64,000 nt of DNA from Dyella sedimenti (GCF_022760995.1 NZ_JAKWJO010000003.1:186001-250000), one strand, 5' to 3'; numbered from the stretch's first letter, positions 32,613 through 41,708 are shown. Numbers and translations are program-made. Notes: generated by a model from the letters alone, not told the origin.

Positions 32613-33605
32613 TCAAGGGATGAGTCTCACGGCATAGCCGTGCACGCCGCTCTTGCCGTTCTTGGAGTGGGCCGGAAAGGCCATCCACTGCTCGGCGCCC
32701 AACGCGAAGGCCTCCGCCGGCGCGTAGTGGGTGATGTTGAGGTAGCGCAGGTGAGCGGTGTGGCCGAAGGGCGAGAAGAAGCCGGAAGGCCGCGCCACGA
32801 ACAGGTAGAACGGCAGCATCGGCGTCACGCCGTTGAGAGTGTTGGGCACGTGACCCCACCAGTAGCGCGCCAGACTGTCGCGCGGCGTGCCCGTGCCCCG
32901 TTCCCACAGCGCCTTGGCGCGCTTGCCGGTGAGCGCCCAGTCCTTGCAGACCGAGTGCCAGTCGGTGGCGCCGTCCACCTCGGCGAGAACGAAGTTCGCG
33001 CCGCCGTAGTACTTGTAATCGTTGAACGGCAGGCCGAAGTGCCGGTCGTGGTCGTAGCCGAAGACATAGTCGTTGAAGCCGCTGTACGTATAGGTGTAGG
33101 CGTCCGGGCCGAACGCGCCCGACACGAACGCCCCACCGCCGTAGCTGCCGAACTTCGTGAGTTCCCCGAAGGCGAGATGGTGATAGACGCCGGGCGAGAC
33201 CTCGGCCACACACATGATCAGTTCGGGCGTGGCGGCCGAGAGTAGGTGGTAGGTGTTGGCGGTGCCCACCTCGAACAGGCCGCAGGCTTCGGCGCGGTAG
33301 CTCGTGGTGTTGCTCACGTAGCTGGCGTTGACGATCGATCCGGGTTGATCCCACCAGGGCTTGCCGGCATCGAATCCCGTCGAGCCGATCAGCCAGATGC
33401 CGGTGATGGTGTTGTAGCGTGTGGAGAGGCGCTCATTCACCGCGGAGCGCAGATGGACGTAGAGCCCGCCCTTGGCGAGCGACAGGGTCTGCCCGGTGCC
33501 GTCGGGGGCCCAGCGCAGCTGGGTCCAGCCGTTGGCCACCGCGAACACGCGCAGGGCGTCGAGCAGCTGATCGGCGTTGGCGGAGGTACCAGTCTGGTAG
33601 GCCAT
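32613..33605 (-). CDS. Phage tail structural protein, paralogue 1
   Basis: This 330-aa aromatic- and Gly-rich protein has MAYQTGTSANADQLLDALRV at the start and GVHGYAVRLIP at the end. Start, end and the GVYHHLAFGELTKF segment resemble the neighbouring 310-aa protein, so the two are probably duplicates. They are likely carbohydrate-contacting or tail-surface proteins. The role is unproven. Confidence 0.6.
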   Translation of the reverse strand: MAYQTGTSANADQLLDALRVFAVANGWTQLRWAPDGTGQTLSLAKGGLYVHLRSAVNERLSTRYNTITGIWLIGSTGFDAGKPWWDQPGSIVNASYVSNTTSYRAEACGLFEVGTANTYHLLSAATPELIMCVAEVSPGVYHHLAFGELTKFGSYGGGAFVSGAFGPDAYTYTYSGFNDYVFGYDHDRHFGLPFNDYKYYGGANFVLAEVDGATDWHSVCKDWALTGKRAKALWERGTGTPRDSLARYWWGHVPNTLNGVTPMLPFYLFVARPSGFFSPFGHTAHLRYLNITHYAPAEAFALGAEQWMAFPAHSKNGKSGVHGYAVRLIP

Positions 33606-33611
33606 GGTCGG

Positions 33612-34544
33612 TCACGAAAGGCGCAGCGCCCAGTAGTCGCGCACGCTGGTGCGATACACGTTCTGCACCACGAGGTGGTCCACGCCGCCCACCGTGATCA
33701 GGTTCTCGGCGGCGTTGTTGAACCCGGAGACGTGATAGACGCCTTCCAACTCGCCGAAGAGGTCGTGATCGGTGCCGGAGTTGTTCTGCGTGAGCACGAT
33801 GGGCGAGAGCACGTAGGTGCCATCCGGCGCCTCGCGCAGGTTGCCGAGGTAGGTGTAGTTCGTCGGCCAGACCGGGCGCGGCCCGTCGTAGCGATACTCG
33901 GACGACGAGTAGGCGACGTTCTGGAACGGCAGCCAGGCGCCCGAGGGGCCGCGCAGCATGCAGGCGGTGTTGGCGTTGTTCTGTCCATCCTCGCCCGGGT
34001 CGACGAAATGGCGGTGGTTGGGCGAGGTCACGCTGTAGTTGCGGCCCCGCTGGCCGGTCATCGAACCGCCGACGAGCAGCGGGTACGGGTACTGACCCGG
34101 CGTCGCGTAGGGCAGGACGAAGCCCAGGTGCGCCGCCTGGTAGACGGTCGAGATCTTCGCCACCACCACGGCACGCCGGCCGTTGGCCACGAACCAGTAC
34201 GGGATCGCTGTGTTCCAGAGCGACATCATCGGCAGCCAGCCGCTGATCGCGCCCGGTTGCGTATAGAAGTCGTTGGCCGGGTTGAAGCCGATGAAGCCGT
34301 TCAGGTCCCACATGTAGTAGCCGGCCGTGGCGTTCTCGTAGGCCCGGATGCCGCAGTAGATCTCCTCGGCACCGGCCAGGCCGGGCGCTTTGAGGATGAG
34401 CTCTTTCGTAGCGGCGTCCGTCGTCCAGCGCAGCGCCTGCCACTGCTGGCCCGCGGCGACCAGATTCGGGTGAGTGGTGAGGAAGGCATGGAAGCGGTCC
34501 AGCAGATCGCGGTAATCGCTGGCCGTGCCGATTTCGAACGCCAT
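33612..34544 (-). CDS. Phage tail structural protein, paralogue 2
   Basis: The 310-aa protein has MAFEIGTASDYRDLLDRFHA at the start, GVYHVSGFNNAAENLITVGG near the C-terminus, and ends YWALRLS. Spacing and motifs parallel the 330-aa neighbour 6 bases downstream. It follows the tape-measure gene directly. It has no known domain. Confidence 0.6.
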   Translation of the reverse strand: MAFEIGTASDYRDLLDRFHAFLTTHPNLVAAGQQWQALRWTTDAATKELILKAPGLAGAEEIYCGIRAYENATAGYYMWDLNGFIGFNPANDFYTQPGAISGWLPMMSLWNTAIPYWFVANGRRAVVVAKISTVYQAAHLGFVLPYATPGQYPYPLLVGGSMTGQRGRNYSVTSPNHRHFVDPGEDGQNNANTACMLRGPSGAWLPFQNVAYSSSEYRYDGPRPVWPTNYTYLGNLREAPDGTYVLSPIVLTQNNSGTDHDLFGELEGVYHVSGFNNAAENLITVGGVDHLVVQNVYRTSVRDYWALRLS

Positions 34545-37500
34545 TTACGCAAGCACCTGTCTGACGGCTCCCGCATTGCGTTGCAGGATGTTGAGGATGG
34601 TCTTCTCGCCCGCGGACGAGTTGAGATAGTCGGCGGCCATCGCCGGGTCGATCACGTTGACGATGCGCACCGCCTGGCCCTGCGGTTGCGGGGGCGGCGT
34701 CTCGGGCACCAACCCGCCGGCGGCGAAAGCGAGCCGGGGCCCCTGGATGCGCGGTCCGCCTTCGATGCCGTTGATCGCCTCCAGGAACGCCACGCCCACG
34801 CGCTTCACGGCGGCGGCATTGACTACGTACTCGCCGGCGGAGAGTCGTGCCGGGATCGAGTCGCTGGTGGAGGTGCCCGGGCCGGTGACGTAGCCGCCGC
34901 CGGCGAAGCCCTGGAACAACGACGAGACCAGCGATCCCAGGCTGAACCCGCCCGCGCCGCCGCCCCCGAACAGGCTGCCGAACAGCGCCTCGGCGAGCTT
35001 CTGCGAGGCGATGCGGTTGATGGCGGCGAGTACCGAGCGGGCGAAGTCGGCGAAGGCGTCCTTGGCCGATTTGGCGCCGCTGCCGATGGCCTCGAACATC
35101 TGCGCGAAGCCGTCCTGCACCGCCCCGTCGATGGCGACCGCCACGTCGTCCACCACGAGCTTCACCTGCGCGATCTCGTTCTTCCAGGCCTGCACGCGCG
35201 CCGCCGCCTCGGGGCCGATGGCTGTGGCGGCGGCCTCCAGTTGTGGCAACAGTCCTTCCAGCGCCGCCCCGGTCTCCCGGTGCAGCGCGAGGATCTGCTG
35301 GCGGGCCTGGGATTCCGTGAGCAGCCCCGACTGGCGCTGCAGGTTGATCGACTCCTCGGATGCACGCATCCGGGCGAGCGCGTCGTTGAACTGGCGCTCG
35401 TAGTCGGCGAGATCGGCGGCCGCCGACTTGACGTCGATGAGGCGCCCGACCGTGGCCACGCCTTCGGTGTCGCCCTCGGCACGCAGCCGCTCGATCAGCG
35501 TCTGGTACTGCCGCTCGATCGCCGCGCGTCGATCCTGGCTGGTCGCCGCCCCGGTGAGGTCGAGCAGTTCGTCGCGCACCTTGGCAAGCTCCTCGCGCAG
35601 CTCGCGCTCGGCCTGGGCGGCCTTGCGGGCATTGGCGACCTCGACGTCCGCGCGCTTGTTGTTGAGGACGGTGAGCTCCGCTTCGAGCTTGGCGACCTCG
35701 GCTTTCGCCTTGAGGCGTACCGGTTCGTCCTTGCCGGTCCTCTGCAGGCGCTGCTGCTCCGCGAGCGAGACCTGCACGCGCCGGATCTCCGCATCGATCT
35801 CCTGCTGCTCGATCCGGGTCTTGGCCGCGTAGTAGTCCTTGAGCGAGATCAGCCGGTCTTCGAGGGAGGCATCCAATGCCCGCGCCTGACGGTCCAACGC
35901 GTCCTTGAGGAGCTTGAATTCGGCCTCGGCCTGGGCCTGCACGAGGGCGAGCTTCGCTGCTTCGCCTCCCTTGTCGGGGGCGGACAAGGCCTGCGGCTGC
36001 GGACGGCCGAAGACGCCCGGCTGGGTTGGCTCGGGGCGGATGCGCCGGGCGATGGCTTGCGCGGCCTCCCCGACGTAGTCACGCGTGACGGCGTCGCGCA
36101 CGGCTCCGGCCAGCTCCTTCCCGAAATCCCGCACCTCGCCGAGCTGGCGGCCGAGTGCTGCGCGCAGCGACTGCATCGAGAAGTCGCCGCTGAAGGCCGC
36201 GGCCACGTCCTGGCCCAGGGCCTTCGCCAGCTCCCCGATGTCGGAGAAGGCGTTACGAAAGCGCTCGACCAGGAAGGCGGCCGTGATGCCGACGACGCTG
36301 CCGATGGCGTTGAACGCGCCGATGACGACATTGACCATCGCGCGGACCGCCGTGCCGATGGCGTTCAGCGCGCCGACCATTGCCGCGCGCACGCGCGCCC
36401 AGGAGAGATCGTTGGTGCCGACCAGCCTTCCTAAGGCTCTGACGACTTCGCCGACCTTCTCGACGACCAGGTCCCAGGCGGCGGCGACGATCTGCTTGAT
36501 CGAGGCGGTCCTGCCGCCGAACTCGACCACGGCGTCGCGCGCCGAATAGAGTGCGCCCGCGAGCAGCCCCGCGGCGGTCACGATGACGCCGATGGGCCCG
36601 CCCAGGAGCGCGAGCACCCCGCGCAACAGACCCGCGGCGCGACCGAGCAGGGACGTGGACGCTACTGCCTGAGCCACGGCACCGGAAGCAGCGGTGGCTT
36701 GCAGCCGGGCCTTGGCCGCATCCGCGACCAGCGCGCCGGTGGCAAGCCCTTGCGCACGTGCCTGAGCCAAGGCGGCATCGGCGAGCCGCACCCGGGCGAG
36801 CGCCTCGGCTTCCAGCGTGCGCAGGTTGGCCAGGCGCGCGGCCGCTTCCGCCCGGGCGGCAGCAACACTGGTCGCGAAGGCGCCGGCCATCCGCCCGAAC
36901 GCGGCGACCAGCACGACACCGGCCAAGTCGATCAGCAGTTCGAGATGCCCGGCGACGAGCTGGATGGCCTGCGCCAGTCCCGCCGTCAGACCCGAGCTCG
37001 CGTCGCGTTCGCCGAAGGCTCGCTGGAAGGCGTTCTTGAGGCGGGTGAGCGCACCCGACACCGTATCGGGGAGGCTCGCGTACTCCTCGGCGAGGCGCGT
37101 CCGCTCCTTGAGCAAGGCGTCGAGCACGGCCTTCGAGGTGATCTTGCCTTCCTGCGCCAGGGCCCGCAGTGAGCCGAGCGGCACGCCCATGCCGTCGGCG
37201 ATGGCCTGCGCCAGGCGCGGCGTCTGCTCGATGACGGAATTGAACTCCTCACCGCGCAGCTGGCCCGAGGCGAAGGCCTGCCCCAGCTGCAGCAGGGCAC
37301 CGGCCGCCGCGTCGCTGGATGCGCCGGAGAGCGACACGGCCTGCCCGATGGCGTCGGTAGCCGCCAGCACGTCCGCCTGCGAACGCCCCAACGCCTGCAC
37401 CGAGGGTGCGAGCCGCGCATAGAGGGTGATGGTCTCTGCCAGGGGCGCGCGGTTTTTCTGGGCGATCTCGAAGAGGGCCGCGTCGGCGCGGTTGAACTCC

Positions 37501-37742
37501 TCTTGCGAGGTGACCGCGAGCTTGAGGCGCGCCTGCAGGTTCTTGTACTGGTCGGCGACCTCGACCAGTTCGCGCACCCCCAACCCAAGGCCGATCGCGC
37601 CGCCGATGCGTGAGAGTACCTGGCCGACCTGGGCGGCTTCGCCGCGCAGGCGGGCGAGATTTCCCTGTACGGACTGGAAGGCCCGTCGCGTCTCATCGAC
37701 GGCGGTGATGAGGATCTGGGCACGGTTACCGGCCACGTTCAA
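34545..37742 (-). CDS. Tail tape-measure protein
   Basis: The 1065-aa protein is mostly helical. Its N-terminal tape-measure domain (AVDETRRAFQSVQGNLARLR, FNSVIEQTPRLAQAIADGMG) is of the lambda gpH type. Hydrophobic Ala/Gly/Leu segments near 260-290 and 340-400 could insert into the host membrane, coiled-coil stretches lie around 620-760, and the Gly-rich C-terminus reads AGGGYVTGPG and SIPARLSAGEYVVNA. It fixes tail length and helps DNA entry. The tail-chaperone genes with the frameshift lie just upstream, as expected. Confidence 0.9.
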   Translation of the reverse strand: MNVAGNRAQILITAVDETRRAFQSVQGNLARLRGEAAQVGQVLSRIGGAIGLGLGVRELVEVADQYKNLQARLKLAVTSQEEFNRADAALFEIAQKNRAPLAETITLYARLAPSVQALGRSQADVLAATDAIGQAVSLSGASSDAAAGALLQLGQAFASGQLRGEEFNSVIEQTPRLAQAIADGMGVPLGSLRALAQEGKITSKAVLDALLKERTRLAEEYASLPDTVSGALTRLKNAFQRAFGERDASSGLTAGLAQAIQLVAGHLELLIDLAGVVLVAAFGRMAGAFATSVAAARAEAAARLANLRTLEAEALARVRLADAALAQARAQGLATGALVADAAKARLQATAASGAVAQAVASTSLLGRAAGLLRGVLALLGGPIGVIVTAAGLLAGALYSARDAVVEFGGRTASIKQIVAAAWDLVVEKVGEVVRALGRLVGTNDLSWARVRAAMVGALNAIGTAVRAMVNVVIGAFNAIGSVVGITAAFLVERFRNAFSDIGELAKALGQDVAAAFSGDFSMQSLRAALGRQLGEVRDFGKELAGAVRDAVTRDYVGEAAQAIARRIRPEPTQPGVFGRPQPQALSAPDKGGEAAKLALVQAQAEAEFKLLKDALDRQARALDASLEDRLISLKDYYAAKTRIEQQEIDAEIRRVQVSLAEQQRLQRTGKDEPVRLKAKAEVAKLEAELTVLNNKRADVEVANARKAAQAERELREELAKVRDELLDLTGAATSQDRRAAIERQYQTLIERLRAEGDTEGVATVGRLIDVKSAAADLADYERQFNDALARMRASEESINLQRQSGLLTESQARQQILALHRETGAALEGLLPQLEAAATAIGPEAAARVQAWKNEIAQVKLVVDDVAVAIDGAVQDGFAQMFEAIGSGAKSAKDAFADFARSVLAAINRIASQKLAEALFGSLFGGGGAGGFSLGSLVSSLFQGFAGGGYVTGPGTSTSDSIPARLSAGEYVVNAAAVKRVGVAFLEAINGIEGGPRIQGPRLAFAAGGLVPETPPPQPQGQAVRIVNVIDPAMAADYLNSSAGEKTILNILQRNAGAVRQVLA

Positions 37743-38386
37743 ACCTTCGACATTGCTTTACGGATGGCCGCCGTCAGGCGGGGAAGATCGCCTCGCACCG
37801 AGCGGGCGAGGTCGAACCGTTTTCTCAAGCTCACACGTCGCACGAGCACGGCGATGGGAATCTCCTGGCCGCGCCGCACGCGCCTGGCGCCGGTGCGCTC
37901 CCGCTCGGCACGGCGAAAGCGCGCGAGCGGCTGGGCGTTCTCGGCGATGTTCTCGGCCATCAGGATCTGCTGGCCGTTCTTTTCGATGAAGAAGGCGTTG
38001 CCGGAGCGCATCAGGGCATCGATCACCCGAGCGAACGCCTTGCGCCCGATGCGCCGGTGCTGCGGCAGCAGCGGGACGAGCATCCGCCCCCGGATCGTTC
38101 CGCCCCGTTCGTGGATACCCAGCCAGGGCACTTTCGAGCCGATGTAGAGGGCCGGGAATTCCTCGGCCTTGCGATCGAACACCTTGGCGTGCATCGAGCG
38201 GAGGAACTTCGGCTTCACGACCTTGAAACCGGCGCGCATGTCGCTCCGCACCCGTTCGCCCATCGCCTTGCCGGTGTCGCGCATCGCGCGGGCCACGGCG
38301 GTGTGGATCGCCTTGCGGGTGTCACCTTGCCAGGCGCTGAAGCGCCGCCGATCCAGCAAGCCCTCAGCGACCAGATCGATCTTCAT
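37739..38386 (-). CDS. DUF6441-like phage tail-completion protein
   Basis: This 215-aa basic protein begins MKIDLVAEGLLDRRRF and has WQGDTRKAIHTAVARAMRDT and IGSKVPWLGIHERGGTIRGR. Proteins of this size between tail chaperone and tape measure are minor tail or tail-completion proteins in GTA-like phages; the DUF name is from memory. It overlaps the frameshift extension of the chaperone by 23 bases and the tape measure by 4. Confidence 0.65.
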   Translation of the reverse strand: MKIDLVAEGLLDRRRFSAWQGDTRKAIHTAVARAMRDTGKAMGERVRSDMRAGFKVVKPKFLRSMHAKVFDRKAEEFPALYIGSKVPWLGIHERGGTIRGRMLVPLLPQHRRIGRKAFARVIDALMRSGNAFFIEKNGQQILMAENIAENAQPLARFRRAERERTGARRVRRGQEIPIAVLVRRVSLRKRFDLARSVRGDLPRLTAAIRKAMSKV

Positions 38387-38735
38387 CACGCATGCCCCGA
38401 TGGAGTTCGGCCTGGAGCTCACGGATGCCGTCGCGACTGCCCTGAGCGGCAGCGGTCATGACGGCAAGCCGGGTGGCGAGCCGTTCGTGTTCGAGGCGGC
38501 GATCGGCGGCGAGGAAGGCGTTCAGCTGGCCCAACGTGTAGCCGAGGATGTCCGGGTAGCGGTGACCGCCGCGAATCAGGCGGGCGACGGCGTCAGCCCA
38601 GCCAGACGGCCGTTCAGACGCTGCGCCAGATCGCCCACCTTCGGTGCGACCCGACGCACGAAAAAATCCGCGTTCACCTCGAACACGGTCGCCGCCAGGG
38701 TGATGGCATCGTCGAGGGCCAGCGCGTCCACCCAC
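38364..38735 (-). CDS. -1 frameshift extension of tail assembly chaperone (T part of GT)
   Basis: This frame has no ribosome site or good start of its own, but it encodes a plausible helical domain (ADAVARLIRGGHRYPDILGY, LAADRRLEHERLATRL). It is reached from the upstream chaperone by slipping back one base at 38660-38666, which gives a 200-aa fusion read from 38965 to 38364. In lambda the GT fusion recruits the tape measure and tail tube during assembly. Confidence 0.75.
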   Translation of the reverse strand: MGGRAGPRRCHHPGGDRVRGERGFFRASGRTEGGRSGAASERPSGWADAVARLIRGGHRYPDILGYTLGQLNAFLAADRRLEHERLATRLAVMTAAAQGSRDGIRELQAELHRGMRDEDRSGR

Positions 38736-38965
38736 TCGCGCGGTTGGCGACTGGCGATCGCCAACGCGGTGAGCAAGGCATCGCCGTGGTCCGAGAGCAA
38801 GGCGAGCCAGTCCGGTTCGTCCGCCAGTCGTTGCGCGAAGGGCTGCACGGCCTTGAGCATCGCCGGCAGCTCGCCGAGCACCAGCGGGCTGATCGCGAGG
38901 CGTTGGCCGGCCAGATCCACAACTTGAGGCTGCGGCACGAGAACATCCAGATCGGAAGCACTCAT
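38576..38965 (-). CDS. Tail assembly chaperone (G part)
   Basis: This 129-aa protein starts MSASDLDVLVPQPQVVDLAG, an ISPLVLGELPAML pattern typical of phage tail chaperones that begin with a beta-hairpin referring to the tube. It lies between the tail tube and tape-measure genes. The start used is the second of two close ATGs, with GGGGG at normal distance. The in-frame stop comes after LTPSPA; ribosomes that slip before it make the longer product. Confidence 0.78.
   Translation of the reverse strand: MSASDLDVLVPQPQVVDLAGQRLAISPLVLGELPAMLKAVQPFAQRLADEPDWLALLSDHGDALLTALAIASRQPREWVDALALDDAITLAATVFEVNADFFVRRVAPKVGDLAQRLNGRLAGLTPSPA
38660..38666 (-). promoter_or_regulatory. Programmed -1 frameshift site, TTTTTTC
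   Basis: The minus strand reads GAT TTT TTC in the chaperone frame, the canonical X-XXY-YYZ slippery heptamer T-TTT-TTC. Slipping back one base keeps pairing and enters the open downstream frame. It lies about 85 bases before the chaperone stop. Confidence 0.8.
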
Positions 38966-38976
38966 CGTCATCCCCC

Positions 38977-39729
38977 TCACAGCAGCACCAGGCGGCCGAA
39001 CTGGCCCAGTTCGCCGTCGGTGGGTTTGGAGAGGTCCGCGAGCACCTGGCCGGAGAGTTCGAACTTCAGCAGTTCGTCGGTGATGATCGAAAGCTCCTTG
39101 GCCGGGTTGATCGCCACGCGATAGAGGTCGATCACCACCTCGCGGTTGGCGTCGGCGGTGTTGAGCCCCTCGAAGCGCACCCAGCGCTCGGGCAGCGGCT
39201 GGGTGAACATCGCGGTGACCGAGGCCGTGCCGTAGGCGTAGTCGACCTTGAAGGGCTCGACATAGGGTCCGCCGGTGGTGGCGTCCAGGATCGTGAGCGA
39301 GCCGTGTTTGGCGTTCACCGAGTACTGCGCGGCCGGCAGGGTCTTCGGGGTGGCGCTGGAGTCCTTCACCACCACCGACGAGACGTCCTGCTTGGCGAGC
39401 AGGTAGAGGCTGCCGGGGGTGACCGGGTTCGGCAGCGCCTCGGCGGTGACCGTGCCCGGGGTCTGGGCGGTGGTGGCGCCGTAGAGGGCGAGCGCCAGGT
39501 TGGTCGCGATGAGCTCCTCCAGCGTGCAGGCGAACTCGCCCTTCTTGGTCTTGATGAGCTGCAGGTCGGTGAGGCGCTGGCCGCTCACCGACTCCTGGTG
39601 CTCCAGGGTCTCCACCGAGAGGGAGACCTTGAGTTCGGGCACGTTGCCCACGTAGGCCAGGCCCTGCGGGTTGCCGAGTGCGTCGCGGGCGCCGATGTAG
39701 ACGCGCCCCTGTCCGGAAAAGTACGGCAT
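38977..39729 (-). CDS. Major tail tube protein
   Basis: The 250-aa protein starts MPYFSGQGRVYIGARDALGN, has the duplicated beta-sandwich feel of siphovirus tube proteins (VPELKVSLSVETLEHQESVS; VDYAYGTASV), and ends GQFGRLVLL. Its place, directly upstream of the tail chaperone pair, is diagnostic. Many copies would stack to make the tail tube. Confidence 0.8.
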   Translation of the reverse strand: MPYFSGQGRVYIGARDALGNPQGLAYVGNVPELKVSLSVETLEHQESVSGQRLTDLQLIKTKKGEFACTLEELIATNLALALYGATTAQTPGTVTAEALPNPVTPGSLYLLAKQDVSSVVVKDSSATPKTLPAAQYSVNAKHGSLTILDATTGGPYVEPFKVDYAYGTASVTAMFTQPLPERWVRFEGLNTADANREVVIDLYRVAINPAKELSIITDELLKFELSGQVLADLSKPTDGELGQFGRLVLL

Positions 39730-39731
39730 GG

Positions 39732-39926
39732 TCAGTCTCCTTTACGGGTCTTGATCTGGGTCTGGGGTTGGGGGTCGGCCGGCCGTGCGGCTCCGCGCTC
39801 GATCAGCCCCCGCGCGGTCCCGCGCTCGATCAACCATTCCGCCGCTGCCTCGTCGAGATCGAGGATCTCGCCGGGGGCGTGGAGTCGGCCGGCGTGGGTG
39901 TGCGGTTCGATCAGTTCGATGTGCAT
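39732..39926 (-). CDS. Small phage protein at the head-tail boundary
   Basis: The 64-aa protein starts MHIELIEPHTHAGRLHAPGE and has AAAEWLIERGTARGLIERGA. The H-T-H-A-G...PG...D-x5-A-x-WLI-x2-G pattern is shared by short proteins encoded beside head-tail joining genes. A tandem repeat of about eight residues (LIERGTARG, LIERGAARP) is visible. The role is unknown. Confidence 0.65.
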   Translation of the reverse strand: MHIELIEPHTHAGRLHAPGEILDLDEAAAEWLIERGTARGLIERGAARPADPQPQTQIKTRKGD

Positions 39927-39931
39927 GGTGA

Positions 39932-40360
39932 CTATCCTTTTTGGGTGAGGTCGGAGGCCAGGGTGCGGTAGCGGATCTCGTAGCGCGCGGGCACGGCCAT
40001 GGCTTGGCTGTCTGCGTCCTCCGCGTCCCACTCGCAGTCGATCTCGCGCACGCCCAGGGCCAGCCCGCCGAGGCTCGGCTCGGCCATCAACGCGCCGTGC
40101 GCCGCGACGATGAGCGCGTCGGCCACGTCGAAGGCGTCGTCTTCGCGCGCGAGCGCGACCAGCCTCAGCGTCAGGGCGCGGTCGAGCCGGTTGTTCGCCT
40201 GCGTGAGGACCTGATCGCCTTCGATGAACAGCAGGAGCGCGGGGCTCGCCTCGCGCGGGAGCGGCACGGTGGGCTGGCGATGCAGCGGCGTCGGTGCGAT
40301 CGCGGGACCGATACGCGCCACGACCGTCCGGACCAGACGCTCGCGGACGGAGGACGTCAT
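39932..40360 (-). CDS. Head-tail joining / tail terminator-like protein
   Basis: This 142-aa protein has the gpU/minor-tail-like arrangement VRERLVRTVVARIGPAIAPT near the start and later DALIVAAHGALMAEPSLGGL and RYEIRYRTLASDLTQ, typical of phage tail terminators that quantise tube length. It overlaps the upstream 93-aa gene by four bases. The position between head and tube genes supports the call. Confidence 0.68.
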   Translation of the reverse strand: MTSSVRERLVRTVVARIGPAIAPTPLHRQPTVPLPREASPALLLFIEGDQVLTQANNRLDRALTLRLVALAREDDAFDVADALIVAAHGALMAEPSLGGLALGVREIDCEWDAEDADSQAMAVPARYEIRYRTLASDLTQKG

Positions 40361-40638
40361 AGCCGGGTCAGCTTGGCCTGCATCTCGGAGCCGTCGCGCA
40401 GCTGGCGGACCTCGCGCACCCGATACGGGCTTCCCGCGATCTCCACCGTGTCGCCGGCGGCGAGGGTGAGCCAGGCGCTCGGGTACTCGAGGTGGTAGTC
40501 GCGGTTCAGGGCGAGCCCGTCGAGCGCCAGCTCGTCCGGGGCGCTGAAGACGCACTGCACCGTGAGCGAACCCACCATGACGTCGGTGAGCAGCCCGGCG
40601 CGGCCGGCGGCCTCGTATAGATCCGTCACCTGCGTCAT
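40357..40638 (-). CDS. Head-tail connector protein
   Basis: This 93-aa protein has VQCVFSAPDELALDGLALNR and ends GSPYRVREVRQLRDGSEMQA. Small beta-barrel proteins with Y-R-V-x2-V-R-x6-E at the end, encoded just after the capsid gene, are head-tail attachment proteins of the gpFII or head-closure type. It overlaps the capsid stop by one base (TGATG). Confidence 0.7.
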   Translation of the reverse strand: MTQVTDLYEAAGRAGLLTDVMVGSLTVQCVFSAPDELALDGLALNRDYHLEYPSAWLTLAAGDTVEIAGSPYRVREVRQLRDGSEMQAKLTRL

Positions 40639-41642
40639 CACGCTGCCGTCAGCTTCACCAGCACACCGGGCCGGTGGCACATCGGCAGCGGGTTGCTCTG
40701 GGTGTGCAGATCGGTGCCGCGGTCGAACTTGCGCGGCTCCTGCTTGGCGTAGAGCGGCTGGCCCAGGGTGTTCACGGTCTCGTTGAAGTCGGCCGGGGCG
40801 AAGTAAGTGGCGAAGGTGTCCACCGTGCCCAGCGGGAAGGCGTGGGCCTCGCCCGCGGCGATGAAGCGGCGCGCGTTGCCGTTGGCGTCGGTGGCCTGGC
40901 CCCGGTACTCCTCGAAGGTGATGCCGGCGAAGACGAAGCCCGCGCGCACGTCGTTGATCAGGATCGCGCCCTGTTGCCACTGCGCGTAGGCCTCCTTGAC
41001 CGACTTGTGGCCGGTGAGCTGACGGAAGAACTCGGGCGAGCACAGGACGTGCACGCCGGTCATGAACTCGCCCTTCAAGTTCTCCTCGATGTGGGCCAGC
41101 ACCTCGTAGCAGTGGCCCTTGACGTCGCTCGCGGCATTGGCCAGATCGAAGGCGATGGTGGTGGGCCTGAGATCGAACTCGTCGAACAGGTCGTAGATCG
41201 TGCTGCCGTCGGCGTCCAGGATCTGACCTTTCAGCGCGCCCATACGCAGGTGTTCGAGGGTGATCGCGTGCTTGTTGCGCATGGTCTCCAGGTGCCGTGC
41301 CAGCACGCCCGCGACGGCCTCCATTTCCGTCTCCGAGCCGAAGGCCCGGATGCCCTGGACCTCCTCGGGCAGCACCACGTCGTCGTGCGGGATGTGCGGG
41401 ATGACGAAGGAACGCAAGGAGCGCTGGCCGCGCTCGCCCACCGTGCCCGGCGAGCCGGGCGGCCGGGTGGGCAGCAGGTTCAGGCGCCCGGCGTACTCCT
41501 CGATGACGACCTGGCGCGTGCGCACGGGCTTGGCCGGAAACAGGTTCAAGGCTTCCAGCCGCCCGTAGCGGTTGGGGATCAGGTTGATGGCGGCGGTCAG
41601 GCTCGCCATCGAGAAGCCGGGGGAATCGAAGGGGTTGAGCAT
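40638..41642 (-). CDS. Major capsid protein, lambda E family
   Basis: The 334-aa protein starts MLNPFDSPGFSMASLTAAIN and continues INLIPNRYGRLEALNLFP. It is homologous to lambda gpE, with GERGQRSLRSFVIPHIPHDD, LEHLRMGALKGQILDADGST and a DVRAGFVFAGITFEEYRG segment, as in the phage_cap_E family. The ATG has GGAG six bases upstream and is preferred over a TTG four codons earlier. A terminator-like hairpin sits just upstream, between it and the decoration protein gene, which may adjust the E:D ratio. Confidence 0.9.
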   Translation of the reverse strand: MLNPFDSPGFSMASLTAAINLIPNRYGRLEALNLFPAKPVRTRQVVIEEYAGRLNLLPTRPPGSPGTVGERGQRSLRSFVIPHIPHDDVVLPEEVQGIRAFGSETEMEAVAGVLARHLETMRNKHAITLEHLRMGALKGQILDADGSTIYDLFDEFDLRPTTIAFDLANAASDVKGHCYEVLAHIEENLKGEFMTGVHVLCSPEFFRQLTGHKSVKEAYAQWQQGAILINDVRAGFVFAGITFEEYRGQATDANGNARRFIAAGEAHAFPLGTVDTFATYFAPADFNETVNTLGQPLYAKQEPRKFDRGTDLHTQSNPLPMCHRPGVLVKLTAA

Positions 41643-41658
41643 GGGGGTCTCCAAACGA

Positions 41659-41683
41659 CAGAACCCGCCAGCGGCGGGTTCTG
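41659..41683 (-). terminator. Hairpin between decoration and major capsid genes
   Basis: CAGAACCCGCC and GGCGGGTTCTG form an 11-bp perfect stem with a 3-base loop, followed on the minus strand by TCGTTT and then the capsid ribosome site. It may act as a partial terminator or an mRNA-stabilising 5' structure. Confidence 0.6.
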
Positions 41684-41708
41684 AACAGGGGGCTCGATGA
41701 GTACTCGA

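Noticed and set aside
33246..36434. A 1,062-codon plus-strand frame opposite the tape-measure region
   Set aside because: Low-complexity antisense frame spanning several real tail genes.
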